From Lachnospiraceae bacterium (lineage in GTDB: Bacteria > Bacillota > Clostridia > Lachnospirales > Lachnospiraceae), in NCBI GenBank assembly GCA_015057505.1, contig SVEG01000004.1, positions 1-64,000 on the forward strand: a stretch of 64,000 nucleotides of DNA, read 5' to 3'. Both the position numbers and the translations under genes were made by a program. Below, piece after piece: positions 54,312-63,199 of this stretch (positions are counted from its first letter, which is position 1; every line of letters starts with the position of its first letter). The notes under the pieces were generated by a model. That model had not been told where the DNA came from, did not search any database, and saw nothing but the letters and a program-made list of their open reading frames with translations.

Positions 54312-54821
54312 GTGAAAAAGATGGTAGTAACAGGTGTACTTATCATTCTTGCATATCTTATGCAGACAACATTGCTTGATGAAATGCGTCTTGCATCAAT
54401 TGTTCCCAACCTGTTATTATTTCTTACATTTGTATCCGGGTTCATGAACGGACGTAAAACAGGTATGTTTACCGGTTTTTTTTGCGGATTGATAATAGAT
54501 ATTTTTTCATCAAGTGTAATAGGACTTAATTCAATTATTTATATGAGTATTGGATATTTAAACGGTTGTTTTCAGTCTTTGTTTTTTGATGAAGACATAA
54601 AACTTCCGCTTGTATTGCTTTCTGTAAGTGAATTGCTTTATGGATTGTTTACTTATATAACACGATTTTTGCTTAACAATCGTCTTAATATGTTTGATTA
54701 TATTTTATATCCGGTTATTCCCGAGCTTATCTATACGATAGTTGTTGCAGTCTTTTTATACAGACCGCTTCTTAAGTTGTATCATTGGCTTGAGAAAGGA
54801 AGTGTTCACGTCGGTGATTAA
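54312..54821 (+). CDS. mreD: Rod shape-determining protein MreD
   Basis: This membrane protein of about 169 residues has five hydrophobic helices and the MreD-like 'VPNLLLFLTFVSGFMNGRKTGMFTGFFCGLIID' pattern in part. The GTG at 54312 is chosen because AAGGAAGTGAT, a near-perfect anti-16S match, sits eight bases ahead; the GTG at 54303 lies inside that site. The gene overlaps the start of the PBP gene by eight bases. Confidence 0.9.
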   Translation: MKKMVVTGVLIILAYLMQTTLLDEMRLASIVPNLLLFLTFVSGFMNGRKTGMFTGFFCGLIIDIFSSSVIGLNSIIYMSIGYLNGCFQSLFFDEDIKLPLVLLSVSELLYGLFTYITRFLLNNRLNMFDYILYPVIPELIYTIVVAVFLYRPLLKLYHWLEKGSVHVGD

Positions 54822-57726
54822 AGAGTATATTAAAGATTTTTTTCATACACTGGTTTCTGTTATAACCTCACGTGTTTTTATACTTGGAATAATTTTTGTT
54901 GCACTATTTTCTATAGTTGTAGTGCGCCTTTTTAACCTTCAGATTGTAAACGGTGAAGATTATCTTGAAAACTATGTATATATGACTAAAAAGGCACTGA
55001 CTTCATCCAGTACAAGGGGTAATATTTATGCAAGGGACGGAGAGGTTCTTGCTTATAATGAACTTGCATATGCAGTAGTAATTGAAGACAGTAATAATTT
55101 AAGCTCATCAAAGAACGGTAATATTGTACTTAACGAGATTATACACAATACAATAAAGATTGTCGAAAAAAATAATGACGTACTTATAAGTGATTTTTCA
55201 ATAATTCTTAACGATAACGGTGAGCTTGAATTTACAACAGTCTCAGATACGGCAAGACTACAGTTTTTAAGAGATGCTTATGGTGTAACAAGTATTGCAG
55301 CACTTGATGAAAACGGCAAAAATTTGTCGAATTCAACCGCAGAAGAATTGTTTGAGTACCTTTGTACAAAGCGTTATTACATCTATACCGAAACTAATTA
55401 TGACACTGTCACAAAAAATATGACTTCCGAAAAGATTAAGGAAACTAAATTTTATACGACAGAAGAAGCACTAAAAATACTTACAGTCCGCTATACAATG
55501 TCTTCAAATTATTATCAAAAGTATGTGCAGACTACTATTGCATCAGATGTCAGTGACAGAACCGTTGCAGCTATTCTTGAGAACAAAGAAGAACTTCAGT
55601 GTGTAACCATTGAAGAAGAAACTATTCGAATTTATAATGACAGTAAATATTTCGCGCACATAATCGGATATACGGGTAAAATTTGGGACAATGCTGAGCT
55701 TTCCGTTCTTCAGGCTACCAATCCGGCATATGTTCTCACAGATGTTGTAGGTAAATCGGGCGTGGAGGCTGAGTATGAATCGGAACTGCAAGGCACCAAA
55801 GGAACCAAGACAGTTATTGTAGACAGCCTCGGGCGTGTCCTTGATGTTGAAAGTGAAACGTCTCCGACTGCAGGCAACGATATTTATTTAACTATCGACT
55901 ATGATTTCCAAAAAGAATGCTATGATATGCTTGAAATGTATCTGGCGGGTATTCTTGAGACAAAGATTGTTAACAGAGATGTTGTAATAGAGAAGACAAC
56001 AAGTGCAAAGGACAGATATATTCCTATTAAAGATGTTTATTTTGCGTTGTTCAGTAATAATATAATCAATATTAACGATATGGCCCGTGAGGATTCCAGC
56101 GAATCCGAGATGAGAGTTTATACAACATTTATTGAAAAAAGAGAAGATGTTCTTAAAAAGTTAAAAGAACAGTTTTTATCTTTAAAGCCTACTATATACA
56201 GCAAGTTATCCGAAGAATATCAGGTATATATGTCATATGTATATACAATGCTTGTAAGTAATAAAGTACTTGTGGAAAGCAAAATAGACAGCTCCGACAA
56301 GACTTTTCAGGCTTGGAGATATGAAGATTCCATAAGTCTTGCTGAATTTTTAAAATATGCAATAACCAAAGGCTGGGTTGATACATCAAGACTTGAAGTT
56401 GCAGATAAGTATTCTGATACAGACCAGGTTTATAATGCATTGGTTGAATACATTAATGACAAATTGTATAAAGACAATGAATTCTGCCAGAAGCTTTTCA
56501 AACAGCTTATAAAAAAATATACAATTTCTGCCAGTGATATCTGTTTAATACTTTTTGAACAGGGAATCATTGAATATGACGAAGTATGGTACAATAAGCT
56601 TATAGGATGTAAAACAGCCACAGCTTGTGAGTTTATTAAAGAAAAAATTCATAACTTGGAGATAACACCTGCACAGCTTGCACTTGAACCTTGTTCGGGT
56701 TCGGTTGTAATTACTGATGTTGCAACGGGTGATGTAATAGTAATGGTTACTTATCCGAGTTATGATAACAATAGGCTTTCAGGAAGTATCGATGCCAATT
56801 ATTACAGCAAACTTATTAATGATGATTCAAGTCCTTTATATAACAGAGCAACAATGACTAAAGTAGCCCCCGGTTCTACATTTAAAATGGTATCGTCCAT
56901 TACGGCTCTTGAAGAAGGAATAATTACAACCAAGCAAAAAATTAAAGATCTCGGTATTTTTGAAACATTAAAACCTTATTCTAAGTGTTGGGTTTATCCA
57001 GGGTCACATGGTTCAATTAATGTGTCGCAGGCTATAGAAAAATCGTGTAACTACTTTTTCTATGAAATCGGTTACCAGCTTAGTCTTGATTATAAAGGAA
57101 TTTACAATGCTTCTCTGGGAACAGCCAAATTAGAAAAATATGCAACAAAGCTTGGACTTAATATGCCTTCCGGAATAGAACTCCCGGAAGCATCTCCACA
57201 GGCTGCTACAGAATATCCGGTAACAGCGGCAATCGGACAAAGTAATAACAGCTATACCAATATCCAGCTTGCACGTTATGTTACAACTCTTGCCAATAGC
57301 GGTAATAATTATAAGCTTACTTTACTTGATAAAATCACAGATTCAAATGCAAGAACAATATTTAATAATACACCGGTGCTTGAGAATGCTAATGAATTCA
57401 GCGAAAGTACATGGGAGGCGATTCATAAAGGAATGCGCGCCGTAGTAACGACAGGTACAGTTGCAAGTACCTTTAAAAATTTTTCCGTACAGCTTGCCGG
57501 CAAGACAGGTACTGCTCAGGAAAACGCATTAAAACCCAATCATGCCGTGTTTGTAGCATATGCACCATATGATGCACCTGAAATAGGTGTAAGTGTATTA
57601 ATTCCAAACGGGTATACTTCATCTTATGCAGCTGAGATTGCAAAAGAAGCACTTTCTATCTATTATGAGATTAATATAGATGCAGAAGAAGCGATTATTC
57701 CCGAAAATGGTGAATATGTCGACTAA
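54814..57726 (+). CDS. Elongation-type penicillin-binding protein 2 with large insertion
   Basis: This class B transpeptidase of about 970 residues crosslinks side-wall peptidoglycan. It has an N-terminal membrane helix (about 22-42), the pedestal region with 'RGNIYARDG' and 'GKSGVEAEYESEL', and a transpeptidase domain with catalytic 'APGSTFKM' near 686, 'KSCNYFF' near 743 and 'GKTGTAQ' near 896. Usual PBP2 proteins are 650-720 residues; the excess is a helical segment of about 250 residues (365-625) between 'YLTIDYDFQKE' and 'GSVVITDVATGD'. The GTG at 54814 with AAGGAAGTG ahead is preferred over 54742. Confidence 0.92.
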   Translation: MIKEYIKDFFHTLVSVITSRVFILGIIFVALFSIVVVRLFNLQIVNGEDYLENYVYMTKKALTSSSTRGNIYARDGEVLAYNELAYAVVIEDSNNLSSSKNGNIVLNEIIHNTIKIVEKNNDVLISDFSIILNDNGELEFTTVSDTARLQFLRDAYGVTSIAALDENGKNLSNSTAEELFEYLCTKRYYIYTETNYDTVTKNMTSEKIKETKFYTTEEALKILTVRYTMSSNYYQKYVQTTIASDVSDRTVAAILENKEELQCVTIEEETIRIYNDSKYFAHIIGYTGKIWDNAELSVLQATNPAYVLTDVVGKSGVEAEYESELQGTKGTKTVIVDSLGRVLDVESETSPTAGNDIYLTIDYDFQKECYDMLEMYLAGILETKIVNRDVVIEKTTSAKDRYIPIKDVYFALFSNNIININDMAREDSSESEMRVYTTFIEKREDVLKKLKEQFLSLKPTIYSKLSEEYQVYMSYVYTMLVSNKVLVESKIDSSDKTFQAWRYEDSISLAEFLKYAITKGWVDTSRLEVADKYSDTDQVYNALVEYINDKLYKDNEFCQKLFKQLIKKYTISASDICLILFEQGIIEYDEVWYNKLIGCKTATACEFIKEKIHNLEITPAQLALEPCSGSVVITDVATGDVIVMVTYPSYDNNRLSGSIDANYYSKLINDDSSPLYNRATMTKVAPGSTFKMVSSITALEEGIITTKQKIKDLGIFETLKPYSKCWVYPGSHGSINVSQAIEKSCNYFFYEIGYQLSLDYKGIYNASLGTAKLEKYATKLGLNMPSGIELPEASPQAATEYPVTAAIGQSNNSYTNIQLARYVTTLANSGNNYKLTLLDKITDSNARTIFNNTPVLENANEFSESTWEAIHKGMRAVVTTGTVASTFKNFSVQLAGKTGTAQENALKPNHAVFVAYAPYDAPEIGVSVLIPNGYTSSYAAEIAKEALSIYYEINIDAEEAIIPENGEYVD

Positions 57727-57747
57727 ATAAAGAAGGGTGGTAGAGAG

Positions 57748-58410
57748 ATGAAAAACAATGTAATTATCAAAGGTAATAAATATGGAATTATATTGATTCT
57801 TGACAGCGAATTGCCTTTTGATGAATTAAAAGAAGAAATAATACAAAAGTTTAAGGATTCTGCCGGTTTTTTCGGTAATGCTCAGATGGCTCTTTCTATT
57901 GAAGGAAGAAAGCTTTCTTCACATGAAGAGAAGGAACTTCTGGATATTATTTCTACCTATACGACATTGTCAATCATTTGTGTCGTGGATTCTGACAGTA
58001 ACAGAGAAGAATTTTTCAAAAAATCGCTCGAGAGTAAGCTTAATGAATTATCTTCTCAAAGTGGTCAATTTTACAAAGGAACACTTCGAAGCGGTCAGGA
58101 ACTTGAATCCCAAAGCAGCATCGTTATACTTGGTAACGTTAACACCGGTGCCAAGGTTGTTTCAGCAGGTAATGTAATAATTCTTGGTGCACTTAAGGGT
58201 ACGGTCTATGCCGGAATTACAGGTAATTCCAATGCGTTTGTTGTTGCGCTTGAAATGGATCCTATGCAGATAAGAATAGGAGATGTTATTGCGAGAAGTT
58301 CCGATTCGAGAAAAAAAGTTATCGAAAAAGAAGCTAAAATTGCGTATGTTGACAGTGGTGCAATATGCATAGATACACTTAATAAAGATGTTATAAAATA
58401 TATTGATTGA
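57748..58410 (+). CDS. minC: Septum site-determining protein MinC
   Basis: MinC blocks FtsZ ring formation away from mid-cell. The 220-residue protein has a weakly conserved N-domain and the beta-helical C-domain with 'LRSGQELESQSSIVILGNVNTGAKV' and 'NVIILGALKGTVYAG' repeats. GGGTGG precedes the ATG. minD and minE follow. The set of MinC with MinE, rather than DivIVA alone, is common in Clostridia. Confidence 0.92.
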   Translation: MKNNVIIKGNKYGIILILDSELPFDELKEEIIQKFKDSAGFFGNAQMALSIEGRKLSSHEEKELLDIISTYTTLSIICVVDSDSNREEFFKKSLESKLNELSSQSGQFYKGTLRSGQELESQSSIVILGNVNTGAKVVSAGNVIILGALKGTVYAGITGNSNAFVVALEMDPMQIRIGDVIARSSDSRKKVIEKEAKIAYVDSGAICIDTLNKDVIKYID

Positions 58411-58426
58411 TTTGTATTGATTTGCA

Positions 58427-58455
58427 TTGCAAAATATTATTTTTCGTGCGATAAT
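58427..58455 (+). promoter_or_regulatory. Putative promoter before minD
   Basis: TTGCAA and GATAAT are 17 bases apart in the 100-base gap between minC and minD. It may allow minD-minE to be made separately from the long upstream message. Confidence 0.5.
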
Positions 58456-58511
58456 AAAAATAATGGGGCTTATATTGCTTACAATAAGAATAACGTGGGA
58501 GGAACGTGAAA

Positions 58512-59303
58512 ATGAGTGAAGTTATAGTAGTAACATCCGGTAAGGGCGGTGTAGGTAAAACTACCACATCTGCAAATGTAGGTACCGGACTTGCAAAACT
58601 TGATAAGAAAGTAGTATTAATCGATACAGATATAGGACTTCGTAATCTTGATGTTGTTATGGGGCTTGAGAACCGTATTGTCTATAATCTTGTAGATGTT
58701 ATTGAGGGCAACTGCAGAATTAAGCAGGCGCTTATTAAAGATAAGAGATACCCGAATTTGTATCTTCTTCCGTCAGCACAGACAAGAGATAAGACAAGCG
58801 TAACACCTGAGCAGATGAAAAAGCTTACGGATGAACTCAAAGAAGAGTTCGATTACATAATCCTTGATTGCCCTGCAGGTATTGAACAAGGTTTTAAAAA
58901 TGCAATTGCAGGTGCAGATCGTGCACTTGTTGTTACAACACCCGAGGTTTCAGCAATAAGAGATGCAGACCGTATCATAGGATTATTGGAAGCCAATGAA
59001 ATGAAAAAGACAGAACTTATCGTCAATCGTATACGTATGGACATGGTAGAACGTGGGGATATGATGTCAATTGCTGATGTAGTAGAGATTCTTGCTGTAG
59101 ATTTAATTGGTGCTGTACCGGATGATGAGAATATTGTAATTTCAACGAACAACGGTGAACCGCTTGTTGGCTCAGATGCACTTGCAGGGCAGGCTTATCT
59201 AAACATATGTAAGCGTATTTTAGGTGAAGATGTTCCGCTTCTTGACTTAAGCAATAAAAGTAGTCTTTGGTCTAAATTTGTAGGCTTATTCAAAAGAAAT
59301 TAA
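58512..59303 (+). CDS. minD: Septum site-determining ATPase MinD
   Basis: MinD is a membrane-binding ParA-type ATPase that recruits MinC. The 263-residue protein has the deviant Walker A 'TSGKGGVGKTTTSANVG', 'DTDIGLRNLDVVMGLENR' and an amphipathic C-terminal membrane-targeting helix ('SLWSKFVGLFKRN'). GGGAGGA is correctly spaced for ATG 58512, not for the GTG at 58506. Confidence 0.96.
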   Translation: MSEVIVVTSGKGGVGKTTTSANVGTGLAKLDKKVVLIDTDIGLRNLDVVMGLENRIVYNLVDVIEGNCRIKQALIKDKRYPNLYLLPSAQTRDKTSVTPEQMKKLTDELKEEFDYIILDCPAGIEQGFKNAIAGADRALVVTTPEVSAIRDADRIIGLLEANEMKKTELIVNRIRMDMVERGDMMSIADVVEILAVDLIGAVPDDENIVISTNNGEPLVGSDALAGQAYLNICKRILGEDVPLLDLSNKSSLWSKFVGLFKRN

Positions 59304-59317
59304 TTGGAGGAGATGAC

Positions 59318-59590
59318 ATGAGCGTATTTGATCTTTTTAAGAAGAAAAATTCAGGAAGCTATGCGAAAGATCGTCTGAAATTATTGCTTGTATCAGATCG
59401 TGCAAATTGTTCTCCCGAATTAATGGAAATGATTAAAAATGATATTATAAATGTAATATCCAAGTATATGGAGATTGACACAGAAGCTCTTGATATACAG
59501 ATTACCCAGACTGAGTCTGACGGCAATAATGGGGCTGTACCTGCATTATATGCCAACATACCGATTCGAGATCTTCGTCAGAAAAATTAA
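59318..59590 (+). CDS. minE: Cell division topological factor MinE
   Basis: The 90-residue protein drives MinD off the membrane. 'AKDRLKLLLVSDRANCSPELM' is the MinD-contact segment and the C-terminal half is the dimerisation domain. GGAGGAG lies eight bases ahead of the ATG; the start is 14 bases after minD. Confidence 0.95.
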   Translation: MSVFDLFKKKNSGSYAKDRLKLLLVSDRANCSPELMEMIKNDIINVISKYMEIDTEALDIQITQTESDGNNGAVPALYANIPIRDLRQKN

Positions 59591-59614
59591 GATTCAATAC
59601 AATAGGTGTTGTTT

Positions 59615-60769
59615 ATGTTTCGATGGAATGAATACCGTTTTCGTTATTTCGGATGGCGGTTAGTTTTATTTGTTGTTGTATTATCAATAATAGGTGTTCT
59701 AGTAATCGGAAGTGCATCGACGGAAGGTTATGATAAAAAACAGGCGGCATGTCTTATTGCAGGTTGTGTGATTATGCTTGCAATTGCTTTTGTGGATTAT
59801 CATTTTGTGTTAAAATTTTATTGGCTAATGTATATTGTCAATATAGGTTTACTGTTATATGTTGAATTTTTCGGTGAATCAGGAGGCGGAGCACAGAGAT
59901 GGATTCGTTTTGGTTCCGTAGGACTTCAGCCTTCAGAACTTGCCAAGGTTATTATTATATTATTTCTTGCCAAGTTTTTTTGGAAATATGAAAATAAAAT
60001 TAACAGTTTCCGTATTATAATCAGTTCTGCCGTTTTGTTTGGTATACCGCTTGCACTTGTTTTTGCTCAACCGGACTTATCGACAAGCATTGTTCTTGTA
60101 TCGATTTTTTGTGCAGTGATTTTTCTTGCAAATTTAAGTTATAAGATAATTCTTCCGATAATGCTTGTGGCTTTACCAACCTTTGGTGTTTTATTATATA
60201 AAATAATGCAGGACGGACAAACGTTAATCAGTGATTACCAGAAAGCTCGTATTTTAGGCTTCTTATATCAAGACAGCAATGATCCGCTAATAGTAAGAAT
60301 TAATTACCAACAGAAGAATTCTGTACTTGCAATTGGTTCGGGACAGCTTATGGGTAAAGGCCTTAATAACAATACAATAACTTCTGTAAAGAACGGTAAT
60401 TTTTTATCTGAACCACAGACTGATTTTATTTTTTCTATCGTAGGCGAGGAGCTCGGTTTTGTCGGCTCGGTAGCGGTAGTTTTATTATTATGTTTTATTG
60501 TTATAGAATGTTTATGGATTGCATTTCATGCAAAAGATTCTGCCGGAAGAATTATTGCCGGTGGAATGGCGGCAGTTATAGGTTTTCAGAGTTTTGTTAA
60601 TCTTGGAGTTGCAACATGGATACTTCCCAATACAGGACTCACATTACCGTTTGTAAGTTATGGTATGAGTTCTCTTATGAGTCTCCTTATTGGTATGGGA
60701 GTAGTATTAAACGTAAGTATGCAGCGTCCTATGACATTTATAGAAACATTAAACAGCGGTATTGATTAA
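59615..60769 (+). CDS. rodA: Rod-shape SEDS glycosyltransferase RodA
   Basis: RodA polymerises glycan strands with the class B PBP in the elongation complex. The 384-residue protein has about ten membrane helices and the SEDS features 'GAQRWIRFGSVGLQPSELAK', 'DLSTSIVL', 'EELGFVGSV' and 'GLTLPFVSYGMSSLMS'. AGGTG supports ATG 59615 rather than the GTG at 59606. It sits in the same operon as the PBP2-type partner. Confidence 0.95.
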   Translation: MFRWNEYRFRYFGWRLVLFVVVLSIIGVLVIGSASTEGYDKKQAACLIAGCVIMLAIAFVDYHFVLKFYWLMYIVNIGLLLYVEFFGESGGGAQRWIRFGSVGLQPSELAKVIIILFLAKFFWKYENKINSFRIIISSAVLFGIPLALVFAQPDLSTSIVLVSIFCAVIFLANLSYKIILPIMLVALPTFGVLLYKIMQDGQTLISDYQKARILGFLYQDSNDPLIVRINYQQKNSVLAIGSGQLMGKGLNNNTITSVKNGNFLSEPQTDFIFSIVGEELGFVGSVAVVLLLCFIVIECLWIAFHAKDSAGRIIAGGMAAVIGFQSFVNLGVATWILPNTGLTLPFVSYGMSSLMSLLIGMGVVLNVSMQRPMTFIETLNSGID

Positions 60770-60780
60770 AGGGGGTTTTT

Positions 60781-61182
60781 ATGAATATTGGTTTAATTGC
60801 ACATGATGCAAAAAAGAAACTAATGCAGAATTTTTGTATTGCTTATAGAGGGATTTTAAGCAAACATGTATTATATGCCACAGGTACAACCGGTCGTCTT
60901 ATTGAAGAAGTTACCAATCTCAATGTTCACAAGTATCTTGCAGGACATTTAGGCGGTGAACAGCAACTTGGCTCTCAGGTAGAACATAATGATCTTGATC
61001 TTGTCATTTTCTTAAGAGATCCGGATCCGTTAAGTTTCAAAGCACATGAACCGGATTTGACAAACGTTATGCGACTTTGTGATATGCATAATATTCCGAT
61101 TGCTACTAATCTTGCAACTGCGGAACTTTTAATTAAGGCGCTTGACCGCGGTGATTTGGAGTGGCGTGAAATATATAAATAA
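60781..61182 (+). CDS. mgsA: Methylglyoxal synthase
   Basis: MgsA converts dihydroxyacetone phosphate to methylglyoxal and phosphate, a bypass that frees phosphate when sugar phosphates pile up. The 133-residue enzyme has 'IGLIAHDAKK', 'YATGTTGRLIEE' with the phosphate loop, 'GHLGGEQQLGSQV' and 'IFLRDPDPL'. AAAGGGGG precedes the ATG, 11 bases after rodA. Adjacent placement to rodA/min genes is known in other Firmicutes. Confidence 0.94.
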   Translation: MNIGLIAHDAKKKLMQNFCIAYRGILSKHVLYATGTTGRLIEEVTNLNVHKYLAGHLGGEQQLGSQVEHNDLDLVIFLRDPDPLSFKAHEPDLTNVMRLCDMHNIPIATNLATAELLIKALDRGDLEWREIYK

Positions 61183-61195
61183 AGTGGAGATTTTA

Positions 61196-62182
61196 ATGAA
61201 AAGACGTGTACGATATATAGTTTTAGTTTTGTGCATGGTAACAGCATTGTTTTTTACGGGCTGTTATGTAAGAAATGATATTTTTTTAAAGAAATATAAC
61301 GGCATAATTGGAGCCAACAACAATTATGCCCTTATTTCACTTCAGGCAGATGAACGTATTGATGGTTATGCCGAAGAAATAGTTGTTGTTCCGAAAGATT
61401 ATAGCGAAGAGACTGGTGCTGAGTTATCTAATGCATCGGCATCGTTGTATTGTTTAGACGATAAAAGCATTATATATGCGGACAATGTTCATGAATCACT
61501 GCATCCTGCAAGTCTTACCAAGATAATGACAGTATATGTTGCTCTAAAGTATGGTAATCTTGATGATATTGTTACAATAACCGATGCTTCAAAAATAACT
61601 GAAAGAGGTGCGACGACTATCGGCCTTGAGACGGGCGACAAGATTTCTCTTAGAGATTTGGTATATTGTTCGCTTATTTACTCAGGTAATGATGCAGCAG
61701 CAGCCATTGCAGTTCATATTAGCGGCAGTGTTGAAGAATATGCAAAACTAATGACAAAAGAAGCAGCAGCACTTGGAGCTACAAATACAACCTTTAAGAA
61801 TCCTCATGGATTAACAGAAGAAGGTCATATGACCACGGTATATGATGTTTATCTTATGCTCAATGAAGCAATAAAAAATGAAACGGTTATCGATATGATA
61901 AATCGGACCAATTATACATATACTTATACGAAGGCAAATGGTGACGAAAAAACAAAAACCGTAAAAAGTACTTTAAGGTATTTTTTCAATCAGTATGAGT
62001 ATCCGTCAGACATCACGATAATCGGTGGCAAAACAGGTACAACTAATGCTGCAGGATATTGTCTTGCACTTTATGTTACTCACAAAGATTCGGGCAAACA
62101 ATATATTGCAGTTGTTTTGAAGGCTAGTAGTTTAGACAATCTTTATAGTGAGATGAGTTATTTATTGGAATTTTGCGAATAA
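61196..62182 (+). CDS. D-alanyl-D-alanine carboxypeptidase lipoprotein (peptidase S11)
   Basis: This 328-residue DacA-type enzyme trims the last D-Ala from peptidoglycan stems. A lipobox 'LFFTGC' (Cys near 22) anchors it to the membrane outside. Catalytic motifs are 'ASLTKIM' near 104, 'SGNDAAAA' near 163 and 'GGKTGTTNAAGYC' near 276. ATG 61196 follows GTGGAG; the track ORF starts earlier within mgsA. It closes the cell-wall operon. The C-terminal beta domain of DacA is absent or short. Confidence 0.92.
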   Translation: MKRRVRYIVLVLCMVTALFFTGCYVRNDIFLKKYNGIIGANNNYALISLQADERIDGYAEEIVVVPKDYSEETGAELSNASASLYCLDDKSIIYADNVHESLHPASLTKIMTVYVALKYGNLDDIVTITDASKITERGATTIGLETGDKISLRDLVYCSLIYSGNDAAAAIAVHISGSVEEYAKLMTKEAAALGATNTTFKNPHGLTEEGHMTTVYDVYLMLNEAIKNETVIDMINRTNYTYTYTKANGDEKTKTVKSTLRYFFNQYEYPSDITIIGGKTGTTNAAGYCLALYVTHKDSGKQYIAVVLKASSLDNLYSEMSYLLEFCE

Positions 62183-62195
62183 TCAATTGAATTGC

Positions 62196-62224
62196 TTGAT
62201 TTTTTCAAAAACGTGTAGTATAAT
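62196..62224 (+). promoter_or_regulatory. Sigma-A promoter of the small P-loop gene
   Basis: TTGATT and TATAAT are separated by 17 bases about 50 bases before the ATG at 62275. Confidence 0.7.
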
Positions 62225-62274
62225 GAATTTACAATTCAATATATAAACTAAGCTAATGCAAGGAGGAGATTATC

Positions 62275-62697
62275 ATGGTTCAGATTATTGTAGGTAAAAA
62301 AGGTAAAGGCAAGACAAAATATTTACTTGATAAAGTAAATGAGGACGTACAAAAATCTTCCGGTTCTATTGTTTATTTGGACAAAAGCACAAAGCATATG
62401 TTCGAGCTTAACAATAAGATAAGACTTATTAATGTTAAAGATTATCTTGTAGAAAGTGCAGATGGTTTTCTTGGTTTTATTTGTGGAATTATTTCACAGG
62501 ATCATGATCTTGAAAGGATGTATTTAGACAGCTTTTTAACACTTGCATGTGTTAATGAACCTGCTGCAGTCTCCGGCATAGTTAAGGATTTACATAAAAT
62601 CAGTGATAACTTCAAGGTTGACTTCGTAATAAGCGTTTCACTTGATGAAAGCGAACTTCCTGAAGAAATCAAATCAAATGTGATTATTTCATTATAA
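62275..62697 (+). CDS. Small P-loop protein of unknown function
   Basis: This 140-residue protein begins 'VQIIVGKKGKGKTKYLL', a Walker A-like GxxGxGKT loop at residues 7-14, and has a possible Walker B strand in 'FKVDFVISVSLD' near 120. It is too short for a full ATPase of a known family. AGGAGGAG lies before the ATG, and the gene has its own promoter and terminator, so it is a single-gene unit. I do not recognise a function; a nucleotide-binding role is inferred from the loop only. Confidence 0.75.
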   Translation: MVQIIVGKKGKGKTKYLLDKVNEDVQKSSGSIVYLDKSTKHMFELNNKIRLINVKDYLVESADGFLGFICGIISQDHDLERMYLDSFLTLACVNEPAAVSGIVKDLHKISDNFKVDFVISVSLDESELPEEIKSNVIISL

Positions 62698-62716
62698 TTG
62701 AATAATGTAAACATAT

Positions 62717-62750
62717 AAGGGATTTCAGAAGCATCTGAAATCCCTTGTTT
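62717..62750 (+). terminator. Rho-independent terminator after the P-loop gene
   Basis: AAGGGATTTCAGA-AGCA-TCTGAAATCCCTT is a perfect 13-base-pair hairpin followed by GTTTGTTATAT. Confidence 0.85.
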
Positions 62751-62772
62751 GTTATATAAAAACTGCGTTTCC

Positions 62773-62803
62773 AAAAGAGTTTGTGTAAGCAAACTCTTTT
62801 TAA
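62773..62803. terminator. Terminator for the converging DUF378 gene
   Basis: AAAAGAGTTTG-TGTAAG-CAAACTCTTTT is a perfect 11-base-pair hairpin with a T-rich flank on either strand. It lies three bases beyond the DUF378 stop codon. Confidence 0.8.
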
Positions 62804-62805
62804 TA

Positions 62806-63024
62806 TTATGCGTGATCTGCACCTATGCTTAAAACTCTACCAAACATGCTTACCATATATAAACCTGCGAGTCCGACAAGCGCATAAATTATTCTTGAAA
62901 TCCAACTCATATCGCCAAAAAGAAATGCTATTAAATCGAATTTAAAAAAACCAACGAGTCCCCAATTAACAGCACCGACAATTACGATTAACAATATTGT
63001 ATAATCAAGACCTTTTGAATTCAT
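62806..63024 (-). CDS. DUF378 membrane protein
   Basis: This 72-residue protein has two membrane helices and the DUF378 signature 'LIVIVGAVNWGLVGFFKFDLI' in part. Its function is unknown. GGAGGG lies seven bases before the ATG on the minus strand. It is the only minus-strand gene in the last 30 kb of the window, flanked by terminators, so it is an isolated unit. Confidence 0.88.
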   Translation of the reverse strand: MNSKGLDYTILLIVIVGAVNWGLVGFFKFDLIAFLFGDMSWISRIIYALVGLAGLYMVSMFGRVLSIGADHA

Positions 63025-63199
63025 TATTATCCCTCCTTAATTTCTATTAATAGGTTTACCTGTCCTTTAGTAAAATATTATGGTAATTTATGCTATAATA
63101 TCACGCATTTTTCTTGTGTATATAGTAATATAAGCCTCTTTTATTTTTAACAGAAAGCTATTATAATATTTATAGATATGATTGGCTTTGGAGGGAAAA

